64,000 nt of DNA. Origin: Ruminococcus bromii. Its GTDB lineage: Bacteria > Bacillota > Clostridia > Oscillospirales > Acutalibacteraceae. The notes under the pieces are model-generated. The model saw only the letters and a list, made by a program, of their open reading frames with translations, was not told where the DNA came from and did no database searches. Shown piece after piece: positions 1 to 7,526 of the stretch (its first letter is position 1; every line of letters begins with the position of its first letter). The DNA is taken from NCBI RefSeq assembly GCF_002834235.1, contig NZ_NNBY01000025.1, positions 1-64,000 on the forward strand, written 5' to 3'. The position numbers and the translations under genes were made by a program.

Positions 1-588
1 GACCTTGTATCGGTTTAAAATCTCAAGCATACATCGGAATATCTCCAATCTTGTCGCATAAGCGAGATTTAATTTAAGTTCTTATCTCATCGGAATTATC
101 TCCTGACACTTTAGTTTACCTTGAATTTTAGAAATCAGATTGAAATTTACGGTTTCACTCTGTATTATAAGTTTCCAAATTTACATTCCGTTTGAACTGC
201 TTATTAAATTCAGCCTCTTACATTCTTTAAATTCAGACTACTCTGTGTGCTGTTGTATAAGCTGCTCATCCATTGGTTTTAGTATTAATTTCCATTGGAC
301 TTTTCTCCGTTTCGGACTTATTTTGCTTAAATAACGATTAAGCTTCCATTGGACTAACCACCAATTTTTAGATTTCAATATATATTAAGTTATAATTAAA
401 ATTCCGTTCTCCCGAGTATTAAATTCGATAACCTTTAATGCTTAATTGGACGAATTTCAATCATAAGATGTAGATTGCTAAAGACGAATTCGGAATGCTC
501 TTGCGATTAAAAATTAATAAATATGTTTTTATAACATCAAAATAATCAGCTGTTCCGACAAAACAAGTAAGAATTAGAAGATCATCTC
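1..588. other. AT-rich stretch without a supported gene
   Basis: No reading frame here has both a ribosome binding site and recognisable protein content. A 12-bp direct repeat (TTCCATTGGACT) occurs at 290-301 and 344-355, with a partial third copy near 269-276. On the minus strand, a frame shifted by one from the small ORF at 589-672 stays open for about 42 codons. That would fit a decayed gene downstream of the strong minus-strand promoter at 708-736, but I recognise no family. Confidence 0.5.
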
Positions 589-672
589 TTAGAATACACG
601 GGCTGTAGAGTTAGGTGGTAAGCTCCGCATATAATCTCTGATTTGTTTGAAGTAAGGTTTTCTTGCTTTCAT
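589..672 (-). CDS. 27-codon ORF behind a consensus promoter, possibly a gene remnant
   Basis: The ORF starts at ATG 672 with a strong Shine-Dalgarno (TTAAGGAGG) at a normal distance and ends at TAA 589-591. The peptide is basic, starting MKARKPYFKQIRDYMRSL, and matches no family I recognise. It sits directly behind a perfect TTGACA-17-TATAAT promoter, so it should be well expressed if intact. It may be a genuine small protein or the 5' end of a gene whose remainder has decayed in 1-588. The second reading is supported by an open frame, shifted by one base, continuing for about 42 codons. Confidence 0.4.
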   Translation of the reverse strand: MKARKPYFKQIRDYMRSLPPNSTARVF

Positions 673-707
673 TTTTAAAACCTCCTTAAGTTCTTTTCTT
701 TGTCTAT

Positions 708-736
708 ATTATACAGTTAGTTGTCCACATTGTCAA
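708..736 (-). promoter_or_regulatory. Perfect sigma-A consensus promoter
   Basis: On the minus strand, TTGACA (731-736) and TATAAT (708-713) are separated by exactly 17 bp. It points at the 27-codon ORF at 589-672. Exact consensus at both hexamers is unusual and is not shared by the other promoters seen in this window. Confidence 0.8.
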
Positions 737-780
737 CACTTTTATTAAAAATATTTATAATTTTATTTTTAGAAAATCTA

Positions 781-809
781 TTGAAGTAAAATTTACATTG
801 TGTTATAAT
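781..809 (+). promoter_or_regulatory. Sigma-A type promoter directly before a terminator
   Basis: TTGAAG (781-786) and TATAAT (804-809) are 17 bp apart on the plus strand. Transcription would begin near 816 and run into the hairpin at 832-856, giving an RNA of about 50 nt. Confidence 0.6.
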
Positions 810-831
810 GAAAATGTTGGGGTGTTTATCA

Positions 832-869
832 GTCGGCAACTTTTTTGAGTGCCGACATTTTTCTTTTTT
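832..869 (+). terminator. Intrinsic terminator after the 781-809 promoter
   Basis: A perfect 7-bp stem GTCGGCA/TGCCGAC (832-838, 850-856) is followed by a T-rich tract. No gene lies between it and the promoter at 781-809. It may insulate the acetyltransferase pseudogene or end a very short RNA. Confidence 0.65.
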
Positions 870-893
870 ATATACTTCAAAATGCCTAAAATA

Positions 894-922
894 TTGATTA
901 TAACTAAACTTTAGTGTATTAT
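894..922 (+). promoter_or_regulatory. Probable promoter of the GNAT pseudogene
   Basis: TTGATT (894-899) and TATTAT (917-922) are spaced by 17 bp. The start codon of the acetyltransferase pseudogene is about 28 bases downstream of the expected transcription start. Confidence 0.45.
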
Positions 923-956
923 TATGATGTCATAAAGTATTAAAGAGGTCATAATT

Positions 957-1529
957 GTGAATGATAAATTGCATATCAGAACGGCACAAATAAGCGATGC
1001 CGAAGAATTGCTCGCCATATACAAACCATATATTGAAAACACGGCAATCACATTTGAATACGATGCTCCAAGCATTGAATAATTTGCAAATCGCATAAAA
1101 ACTACGCTTAAAAGGTACCCTTATATTGTAGCCGAACTCAACGGAAAAATTGTCGGCTATGCGTATGCCGGAGTTTTCAAAGGCAGAAAAGCGTATGATT
1201 GGTCAGTTGAAACAAGTATTTATATCCACCTTGATAATCACGGAAACGGAATCGGCAGAAAACTCTACGAAAAGCTCGAAGAAATTCTCACAAAGCAGGG
1301 TGTGACAAATGTAAATGCCTGTATTGCGTACACTGAACATGAGGATAAACATCTGCATAACGACAGTGTTTGCTTTCACAAAAAACTCGGTTATAAAACT
1401 GTCGGTATTTTTCATAAATGTGCCTACAAATTTGATAAGTGGTACGATATGATATGGATGGAAAAATTTATTGCCGAACACAGTGCTAATCCAAATGATA
1501 TTATCCCCTACCCTATGCTGAATTGTTAA
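957..1529 (+). pseudogene. GNAT N-acetyltransferase (phosphinothricin acetyltransferase-like), broken by a stop codon
   Basis: A frame read from GTG 957 (SD AAAGAGG) gives a 190-residue GNAT protein of the phosphinothricin/YncA-like type. It is interrupted at codon 42 by TAA (1080-1082). The acetyl-CoA loop is seen as HGNGIGRKLYEKLEE and the C-terminal half as FHKKLGYKTVGIFHKCAYKF. Before the stop the protein reads EYDAPSIE and after it FANRIKTTL. The family normally has an acidic residue here, so a GAA-to-TAA or GAG-to-TAG type change would explain it. The rest of the frame is intact, which suggests a recent lesion or a sequencing error. An internal in-frame start at 1302 would give only the last 75 residues, without the N-terminal strands. 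Confidence 0.75.
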
Positions 1530-1549
1530 CATAGCCATAAGATATAAGT

Positions 1550-1584
1550 ATCCCCGAAAAGTTCGATAAAAACTTTTCGGGGAT
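1550..1584. terminator. Strong hairpin between convergent genes
   Basis: A perfect 14-bp stem, ATCCCCGAAAAGTT paired across a 7-nt loop, lies between the GNAT pseudogene and the LicD gene. The T tract after it is weak on both strands, but its position between convergent genes fits a shared terminator. Confidence 0.6.
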
Positions 1585-1676
1585 TGAATTTGTCAATAAA
1601 AATGGGTACTGTCATAATATTGCTTACAATTACTATAAGCTGAAATTTTTAATAATATACCACTTAATAATGCAAT

Positions 1677-3566
1677 TTAGAATTTGTTTTCAAGCTTTGC
1701 AAAACTGTCTTTGCAGACATATCCTGCATATTCTCCGAGATCAATTTGCTTGATATCGTGACTTACATGTCTTTCGCTTACAGGAATCATTTCCATATAG
1801 TCCCCGTAAAGATACTTCAGGTACTTATCATATTCTTTAGGAATAGGCAGTTTTGCATTTTCAAAATCAACCCATATCGCCTCATCAAGCCATTCGGCAG
1901 GAAAAGCTCCTCTTGAAACATTTCTTCCCATACTGTCAAACAGATATTTCGGATTTTTCATATTCTTATGAAGTGAAATAAGTTTGTTTTGAACCTTTTG
2001 CAAAAATCCAAGCGGAAAAATCTTTCTCAGAATATTCGCACACAAAGAAGAAAATCTGCTGTTTGCATTCACCGAAGTGCCTCTCCACTTATCAAGCACC
2101 AGCCATCTTGAGCTTGCAGTTGCTTTCATATGAATTTTTCGTAAGAAAGCATTGTTTGAAGTATAATCCTGTGCAAGCACATCAAGAAAAATTCCGTTAT
2201 GAATATTGGGAAATCTTGATGTAAACTCAGTAGAAAGCAGAGTATCGTTTATTCGCAGTTTTGTAAAAGGAAAATGGCTGTCTTTTTCATTTTTTTGAGT
2301 CTGTGCAAAAAGATAATTCGGGAGTTCACTCGGCAATACCGAAAGAAACCTGTCGTAATCTTTTCTAAGCATCATAACATCTGCATCATCATCCCACGGA
2401 ATAAAGCCTTTATGTCTTACTGCACCCAAAAGACTTCCTCCGCCCAGGAAATACTTTATGTTATGCTTTTTGCAAATTCTGTCAACCACAAGTAAAAAGC
2501 CCAGAAGTATCTGTTGAATATCATTAAGCTTGCCGTCATATGAATCGGAAAACATAAATATACTGTCATCATCCATTACCTCGTGTCCCGAAATAAGGAG
2601 TGCGTCCTTGTAGTTGACCATCGATAACCAACCAAGCTTTTTAAGTCTTGTGCAGTCAATGGCGCAGCCGTCCGTAGAATCACCTGCAGAAGTTATGTTA
2701 ACCTCACACTCATCAAAAGCATCCGAAAGCGTAAGTGAAAATTCCGCCGAATTTACGGTTGAACTATCTGAGCAAGCGTTATACACCTGATTGTTATCCC
2801 CGTTGCAAAGAACAAACAGAACAGCAGAAATCAAGTCATTAATACTTATATAAGACACTTTGGGCGATTTGTTCTTAACATTCAAAGATTTTCCGTGAAC
2901 AGCCGATTCCAGCATATTCCTTACAAAATCGGAACTTGAATTTGCAGATATAATCTTGCCGCTTCTAACTGCTTTGATTGAAAAATCATACATATGAGAT
3001 GCAGAAAAATAAAGATTCTCAACAGACTGAATCAGCATTGCTTTTAATGAATCCGAATTAAAAGCGGAATGTGTTTTTTCTTTTTCGGAAATAACAAAAT
3101 CTTTTCCGAGTGTTCCGTAAATTGAGGCGTCTGACACAAGAACAGTTTCTTTTATCTTTAACGCATTGACAGCCGAGATAATATTATTTGCCCTGTTGAT
3201 ATGATTTTTAAATACATCAACATCTTCAACTCTATCAGAAAGCAAAAATCCCGTTTCAATAAGTATATCTCCGCATTTATTAACCGAATTAAGTGAAGAA
3301 TACTTTACGATGGAAAAATCTGATGAATCGATATAATCGAATCTCCTGTCATAGCTTTCGCTATCCTCTACAAGCAAAAATACAGCTATGCCTGCTTGTT
3401 TTTTTAAGTTAACCATGCGAAGCAATGATACAAGAGAAAAGGCGAGTTCTCCGCCTCCTGCTATAAAAACAGATTTTCCGAATAATTTACGGATGTTCAA
3501 ATTCTTATAACGCAAAGCTACAAGTGCTCTGTCCTGTTCAAATTGGTTAAGTAACAACTCAGACAT
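1677..3566 (-). CDS. LicD-family transferase fused to a degenerate SDR/epimerase domain
   Basis: 629 residues. The C-terminal half (from about 345) is a LicD domain with the signature LGGGSLLGAVRHKG at about 374-387 followed by WDDDADVM. LicD proteins transfer phosphocholine or related phospho-groups onto teichoic acid or surface glycans. The N-terminal ~325 residues resemble an extended SDR (NAD-dependent epimerase). The nucleotide loop reads GGGELA (37-42) rather than GxxGxxG. At the YxxxK site the Tyr is Ser171, with Lys175 kept. It ends in TRLKKLGWLSMVNYKDAL, closely like the end of the neighbouring epimerase (SRLCSLGWKPLVDLKEGI), so the N-terminal half is probably a decayed duplicate of that gene. 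It is the last gene of a three-gene operon. LicD assignment is solid; the acceptor is unknown. Confidence 0.8.
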   Translation of the reverse strand: MSELLLNQFEQDRALVALRYKNLNIRKLFGKSVFIAGGGELAFSLVSLLRMVNLKKQAGIAVFLLVEDSESYDRRFDYIDSSDFSIVKYSSLNSVNKCGDILIETGFLLSDRVEDVDVFKNHINRANNIISAVNALKIKETVLVSDASIYGTLGKDFVISEKEKTHSAFNSDSLKAMLIQSVENLYFSASHMYDFSIKAVRSGKIISANSSSDFVRNMLESAVHGKSLNVKNKSPKVSYISINDLISAVLFVLCNGDNNQVYNACSDSSTVNSAEFSLTLSDAFDECEVNITSAGDSTDGCAIDCTRLKKLGWLSMVNYKDALLISGHEVMDDDSIFMFSDSYDGKLNDIQQILLGFLLVVDRICKKHNIKYFLGGGSLLGAVRHKGFIPWDDDADVMMLRKDYDRFLSVLPSELPNYLFAQTQKNEKDSHFPFTKLRINDTLLSTEFTSRFPNIHNGIFLDVLAQDYTSNNAFLRKIHMKATASSRWLVLDKWRGTSVNANSRFSSLCANILRKIFPLGFLQKVQNKLISLHKNMKNPKYLFDSMGRNVSRGAFPAEWLDEAIWVDFENAKLPIPKEYDKYLKYLYGDYMEMIPVSERHVSHDIKQIDLGEYAGYVCKDSFAKLENKF

Positions 3567-3589
3567 AACTGTATTCCTAATTTCTGTTA

Positions 3590-4669
3590 TTAATTTTCTT
3601 CAAGAATTCCGACTGCTCTTCTTATTCCTTCTTTAAGGTCAACAAGAGGCTTCCATCCAAGACTGCAGAGTCTTGAACTGTCAAGAATTTCGGGGGTTTT
3701 TGCAAGAGCGGAAGTATCAACCTCAGGCTCCTTTTCATCTTCGGGATTGGCAAAAGCCAAAATCATATTTCTCTCAGGGAAAACCTCACAAGCTGTCTTT
3801 GCAAAATTTCTTATTGTTGTATCTGATTTTTCATAAGAAATGTTATACGGTGTAACATTTTCACCGTTAAGCATAATGTATATGAGAGCGGAAACCGTGT
3901 CTGTAACATAGCAGAATGAACGGTTAGCCGCACCGTTGCTTTTGAGAAGAATATTTTCGTGACGAACAACATTTGCAATAAACTGCGCCCAGACACGATC
4001 ATCCGTAAGACTGCTGGCGCCGTAAATATAGCTCGGTCTTGCAATCTTTACATTGAGTCCAAACTGTTTACAATAGCTTGCGGCAAGAGTTTCAGACGCT
4101 CTCTTTCCTACTGCATAACAATTTTTATAGGAAGTAAAATCAATATAACCGATATCATCTTCGGAAATACTGTTTTTACCATTGTGCAAAGCACCGTAAA
4201 CTTTAAGGCTTGAAACAACAAGTACAGACTCACTTTTGCTTTCAAGAGCAAAATCAAGAATGTTTGATGTACCGCTGAGATTTGCGTTAATAGTGCCTAC
4301 AGGATCGGTTTCAAATTGAATATTACTTGCCTGACTTGCGGCATGAATAATAAAATCCGCTCTCTCACATTCAATCTTATTTGTAACATCGGCAACAACA
4401 AGCTCAATGTCATCTCTTTCAAGAAGAACGCCAAACTTTTTCTCGGCTCTCTCTCTGTTTCTTACAAACGCAAGGAGCTTGATGTTATTGTTATAAAAGT
4501 CATTTCTTGCGAGAAATGTGAGAACAAGATAATAACCGATAAATCCTCCTGCACCGGTTATAAGAACGGTTTTACCGTTAAATCTGTTCCAATCAACATT
4601 TGTATTTGTAATTTCTTTAATATCGGAAAAAACCGTCTTTTTTATATTACTTTGAACATTATAATCCAT
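3590..4669 (-). CDS. NAD-dependent epimerase/dehydratase (extended SDR)
   Basis: The start is placed at ATG 4669, which overlaps the upstream cytidylyltransferase stop by 11 bp and has an AAAGGAAG Shine-Dalgarno. An ATG 39 bases further upstream would overlap by about 50 bp. The protein has 359 residues. It has an intact Rossmann motif TGAGGFIG near residue 38-45 and a catalytic Tyr-Lys pair in YAVGK (about 185-189), preceded by VVSSLKVYG. It probably makes or reduces a sugar or polyol attached to CDP. Position between a TarI/IspD-like enzyme and a LicD protein points to surface-polymer precursor synthesis; the substrate cannot be read from sequence. Confidence 0.8.
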   Translation of the reverse strand: MDYNVQSNIKKTVFSDIKEITNTNVDWNRFNGKTVLITGAGGFIGYYLVLTFLARNDFYNNNIKLLAFVRNRERAEKKFGVLLERDDIELVVADVTNKIECERADFIIHAASQASNIQFETDPVGTINANLSGTSNILDFALESKSESVLVVSSLKVYGALHNGKNSISEDDIGYIDFTSYKNCYAVGKRASETLAASYCKQFGLNVKIARPSYIYGASSLTDDRVWAQFIANVVRHENILLKSNGAANRSFCYVTDTVSALIYIMLNGENVTPYNISYEKSDTTIRNFAKTACEVFPERNMILAFANPEDEKEPEVDTSALAKTPEILDSSRLCSLGWKPLVDLKEGIRRAVGILEEN

Positions 4670-5399
4670 ATTTAAGTTCTTCCTTTGCAAACTGCTTGTA
4701 GTTTTCATAATAGAACTGTGATCGCAATGTTGTGAGATCCTCAGGTGTTGTTACCTTAATGTTGAATCTCTCGCCAAGGAAAAGATGAACCTTTTCGCCT
4801 AGCTCAATAAAAAGTTCACTTGAGGAAACAGGGTTTGTAATACCTCTCTTGTAAGCTTCTTCGTGAGCCCAAAGAATTCTTTCCATTGTATATCCCTGCG
4901 GAGCCTGTGTAATGTACATGGTACTTCTCTGGTAACTCTTGCCGCAGGTTTCTCCGTCCTCACTGTAAAGAAGTGAATCAATACTCGGAGTAACAGGAAC
5001 GGCTGTTTTGTACTTTTTTGTATCCTTAATACAGTTAGTGATGAGTTCTTCGCTGAGCATAGGACGAACACCGTCACAGATAAGGATGATATCCTCAGGA
5101 TCTTTTGAAAATTCGGCAGTAGCCATTACGCCGTTGTGAATAGAATCAAAACCGTTAGCACCGCCCGGAACAACAGCCTTTACCTTTGGAACATTGAATG
5201 CCTCAATAAGCTCATTAAGGTAGCCGATCCAGTCAGCCTTACAGGCAACAACAATCGCATCAACCTTAGGATGACGGGCAAAATGCTCCATTGTGTGAAT
5301 AATAATCGGCTTTCCGCCAACCTCAAGAAACTGTTTAGGCATATCGGAATACTTCATTCTTGCACCGATACCGCCTGCAAATAACATAGCTGTAACCAT
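4659..5399 (-). CDS. IspD/TarI-family cytidylyltransferase
   Basis: 246 residues with the family N-terminus FAGGIGARM, then MPKQFLEVGGKPIIIHT, and later CDGVRPML and FNIKVTTPEDL. These resemble TarI (ribitol-5-phosphate cytidylyltransferase) at least as much as IspD. Members make CDP-activated alcohols from CTP. The motif that usually carries an Arg (GGxxRxxS) reads GGANGFDS here, so substrate use may differ. It is the first gene of the operon that continues with an SDR enzyme and a LicD transferase, which favours a CDP-polyol for a teichoic-acid-like polymer over the isoprenoid pathway. ispE and ispH lie elsewhere in the window, away from it. Confidence 0.75.
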   Translation of the reverse strand: MVTAMLFAGGIGARMKYSDMPKQFLEVGGKPIIIHTMEHFARHPKVDAIVVACKADWIGYLNELIEAFNVPKVKAVVPGGANGFDSIHNGVMATAEFSKDPEDIILICDGVRPMLSEELITNCIKDTKKYKTAVPVTPSIDSLLYSEDGETCGKSYQRSTMYITQAPQGYTMERILWAHEEAYKRGITNPVSSSELFIELGEKVHLFLGERFNIKVTTPEDLTTLRSQFYYENYKQFAKEELKYGL

Positions 5400-5521
5400 A
5401 GTAAGACAATCCTTTCAAAACACAAATCAGACTTCACTTTACAAAATGCAGTCAAATTTATTTTTTTAACAGCAGAATTACGCAGTAAAAAACGCATCTG
5501 CACTTTGATATAACTATTAAT

Positions 5522-5551
5522 ATGATACCACATTAATGCATTTTTTGTCAA
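5522..5551 (-). promoter_or_regulatory. Promoter of the cytidylyltransferase-SDR-LicD operon
   Basis: On the minus strand, TTGACA (5546-5551) and TATCAT (5522-5527) are 18 bp apart. The expected transcript has a leader of about 115 nt before ATG 5399. Confidence 0.6.
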
Positions 5552-5705
5552 CAAAAATACTTTGTACGAATGTTTTAATCGACTTTGCCGGTTTACGGTG
5601 AATTTCTTATACCGTATTTTCAAAATGCTTTTTATTTAGGCACATCATTTTGACGCACAATTTAATATTTTTCATACCTTATTTCATACCTTATAAAATT
5701 AATGC

Positions 5706-5750
5706 GGGAATGAGTAAAATTCTTTTATTCTTTATTCCCATTTTTCTTTT
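5706..5750 (+). terminator. Hairpin plus T tract upstream of pyrB, possible attenuator
   Basis: GGGAATGAGTAAAA can pair with TTTTATTCTTTATTCCC, and the stem is followed by ATTTTTCTTTT. It lies about 65 bases before the pyrB start. pyr genes in Firmicutes are often attenuated, but no PyrR-type anti-antiterminator is recognisable, so this is only a possibility. Confidence 0.35.
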
Positions 5751-5813
5751 AAGTATATATAAATACAGAAAATTTTGATAAAATAGAAAAAATTGCAGAA
5801 AGCTGTGTTATTT

Positions 5814-6881
5814 ATGTTTGACAAAAATTTGATTGATTTATCGGTTATGTCTACCGAGCAGATTGACAAAATTATCAGAAAAGCTAAAAAGATTATGCAG
5901 AGTCCCGCCGACTATCGACACGCCTGTGACGGCAAAATTCTTGCTACATTATTTTATGAACCGAGTACAAGAACACAGATGTCATTCCAGACGGCCATGC
6001 TTAAACTCGGCGGAAGAACAATCGGTTTTGACAACCCGATGAATTCATCCGTTTCAAAGGGCGAAAGCCTCAAAGATACAATTACAATTGTCGGCGAATA
6101 TGCCGATATTATCGCAATGCGTCATCCTGTTGAGGGTACTGCCGCTGCGGCATCTCTCTATGCAGGTGTTCCCGTTATCAACTGCGGTGACGGCGGTCAC
6201 CTTCATCCAACTCAGACGCTTGCCGACATTATCACTCTCAGCTGTGAAAAAGGCAGACTTGATAACCTCAGAGTAGGTGTATGCGGTGACCTTCTCAACG
6301 GCAGAACAGTTCATTCGCTTATCAAGACACTTGCAAAATATCCGAACAACAGCTTTGTACTTATCTCAACAAAGGAACTCAGCGTTCCGCTTTATGTTAT
6401 TGACATTCTTGAAAAGAACGGTTGCAAGTATGAAATTTCTCATAGCCTTGCAGATGCAATCACAGACCTTGATGTTCTGTATATGACAAGAATTCAGCGT
6501 GAGAGATTTGCAAGCGAAGAAGATTATCAGGCACAGAAAAATGTTTTTGTTCTCGACAAAGAAAAACTTGACAAGGCAAAAGAAGATATGATAATTCTTC
6601 ACCCATTGCCGAGAGTAAACGAAATTACAGTTGATATTGATGATGACCCGAGAGCGTTGTATTTCAAACAGGCTCAGTACGGTATGTACGGCAGAATGGC
6701 ACTTATTCTTCTGCTTTTGCAGGATGATGAGTTCTTTGTTGAAAACAGACCGTTTGTTGTATCGGATCATCACTGCAACAATCCGAAATGTATCACACAG
6801 CAGGAGCCATATCTTCCGAACCTCAGCTATGAAAAGCTTGGTATGGTAATGTGCGGTTACTGCGACAAGAGAATAGACTGA
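5814..6881 (+). CDS. pyrB: Aspartate carbamoyltransferase with C-terminal PyrI-type zinc domain
   Basis: Catalyses carbamoyl phosphate plus aspartate to N-carbamoyl aspartate, the committed step of pyrimidine synthesis. The start is placed at ATG 5814 (355 residues); an in-frame TTG seven codons upstream is less likely. The carbamoyl-phosphate motif FYEPSTRTQMSF (about 47-58), the MRHPVEG segment and ILHPLPRVNEI are intact. The last ~35 residues carry CNNPKCIT...CGYCDKRI, with Cys at about 321, 326, 347 and 350. This matches the zinc-binding domain of the regulatory chain PyrI. The nucleotide-binding part of PyrI is absent and no pyrI lies next to it. The gene is followed by a DUF308 gene after 10 bases. 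Confidence 0.9.
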   Translation: MFDKNLIDLSVMSTEQIDKIIRKAKKIMQSPADYRHACDGKILATLFYEPSTRTQMSFQTAMLKLGGRTIGFDNPMNSSVSKGESLKDTITIVGEYADIIAMRHPVEGTAAAASLYAGVPVINCGDGGHLHPTQTLADIITLSCEKGRLDNLRVGVCGDLLNGRTVHSLIKTLAKYPNNSFVLISTKELSVPLYVIDILEKNGCKYEISHSLADAITDLDVLYMTRIQRERFASEEDYQAQKNVFVLDKEKLDKAKEDMIILHPLPRVNEITVDIDDDPRALYFKQAQYGMYGRMALILLLLQDDEFFVENRPFVVSDHHCNNPKCITQQEPYLPNLSYEKLGMVMCGYCDKRID

Positions 6882-6891
6882 GGTGTATTAA

Positions 6892-7482
6892 ATGAGTGAA
6901 CATAAGAAAAAGAAAAATCCGGCGGCTACTATGATGATGACCTCTCTCGCCTATATCGTACTCGGCATTGTGACGGTTGTCTTTCCGCAAAAGGTGCTTG
7001 ATGTTTTGTGCTATGCACTCGGCGGTGCAATGACTGTTTACGGACTGTTCAACATAATTTCTTTCTTTGTTGACAGAGAAGGCGGAATGTACTTTGAACT
7101 TGTAATAGGCGTTATTTCAACCGGATTCGGTATATTTGCTTTGTTTTCACCCACTTCAATTGCGGCAATAATCAATATTCCGATTGGCATTATCATTATT
7201 GTTGACAGCATTATGGATATGAAACATTCGCTCACGCTGAGATCGCTCGGTATGAGAAAATGGTGGATTCCGTTTATTATAGCAATTGTAATGATTATTT
7301 TCAGTCTTACAACAATTTTCTTTACAAACATTTTTGGTGCATTGCTTATGATTGCACTCGGAATTGCGCTTATTTATGAAGGTGTTTCGGGATTTTCACT
7401 TATTATTCTGCTCAGCCGTTATCACAAAGAATACGACCGCAATCAAAGAATGATTGATGCAGAAGCAACCGATATAAACTGA
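6892..7482 (+). CDS. DUF308 / HdeD-like membrane protein
   Basis: 196 residues, with a short Lys-rich start (MSEHKKKK) followed by about six hydrophobic segments that alternate with short loops. This is the pattern of the HdeD/DUF308 family, whose biochemical role in Firmicutes is unknown. A GAGGTG ribosome binding site precedes ATG 6892. The gene starts 10 bases after pyrB and is probably co-transcribed, though nothing suggests a metabolic link. The C-terminus is hydrophilic and presumably cytoplasmic. Confidence 0.75.
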   Translation: MSEHKKKKNPAATMMMTSLAYIVLGIVTVVFPQKVLDVLCYALGGAMTVYGLFNIISFFVDREGGMYFELVIGVISTGFGIFALFSPTSIAAIINIPIGIIIIVDSIMDMKHSLTLRSLGMRKWWIPFIIAIVMIIFSLTTIFFTNIFGALLMIALGIALIYEGVSGFSLIILLSRYHKEYDRNQRMIDAEATDIN

Positions 7483-7492
7483 ATATGATTAA

Positions 7493-7526
7493 ACCGTCCG
7501 CAGATTTTACGGACGGTTTTCTTTTT
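7493..7526 (+). terminator. Terminator after the DUF308 gene
   Basis: The stem ACCGTCCG/CGGACGGT (7493-7500, 7510-7517) is followed by TTTCTTTTT on the plus strand. It abuts the 3' end of the convergent addA gene and may act on both strands. Confidence 0.85.

Larger units (their letters stand above)
5400..5813. other. Divergent intergenic region between the LicD operon and pyrB
   Basis: This region of about 410 bases holds the minus-strand promoter at 5522-5551 and a hairpin at 5706-5739 (GGGAAT...ATTCCC) followed by a T-rich tract at 5741-5750. It also carries a short repeat CATACCTTAT near 5675-5695. No coding frame with a ribosome binding site is seen. I could not identify a convincing pyrB promoter. 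Confidence 0.5.

Noticed and set aside
140-334. 64-codon plus-strand ORF
   Set aside because: No ribosome binding site, no recognisable protein content, and a composition typical of AT-rich non-coding DNA.
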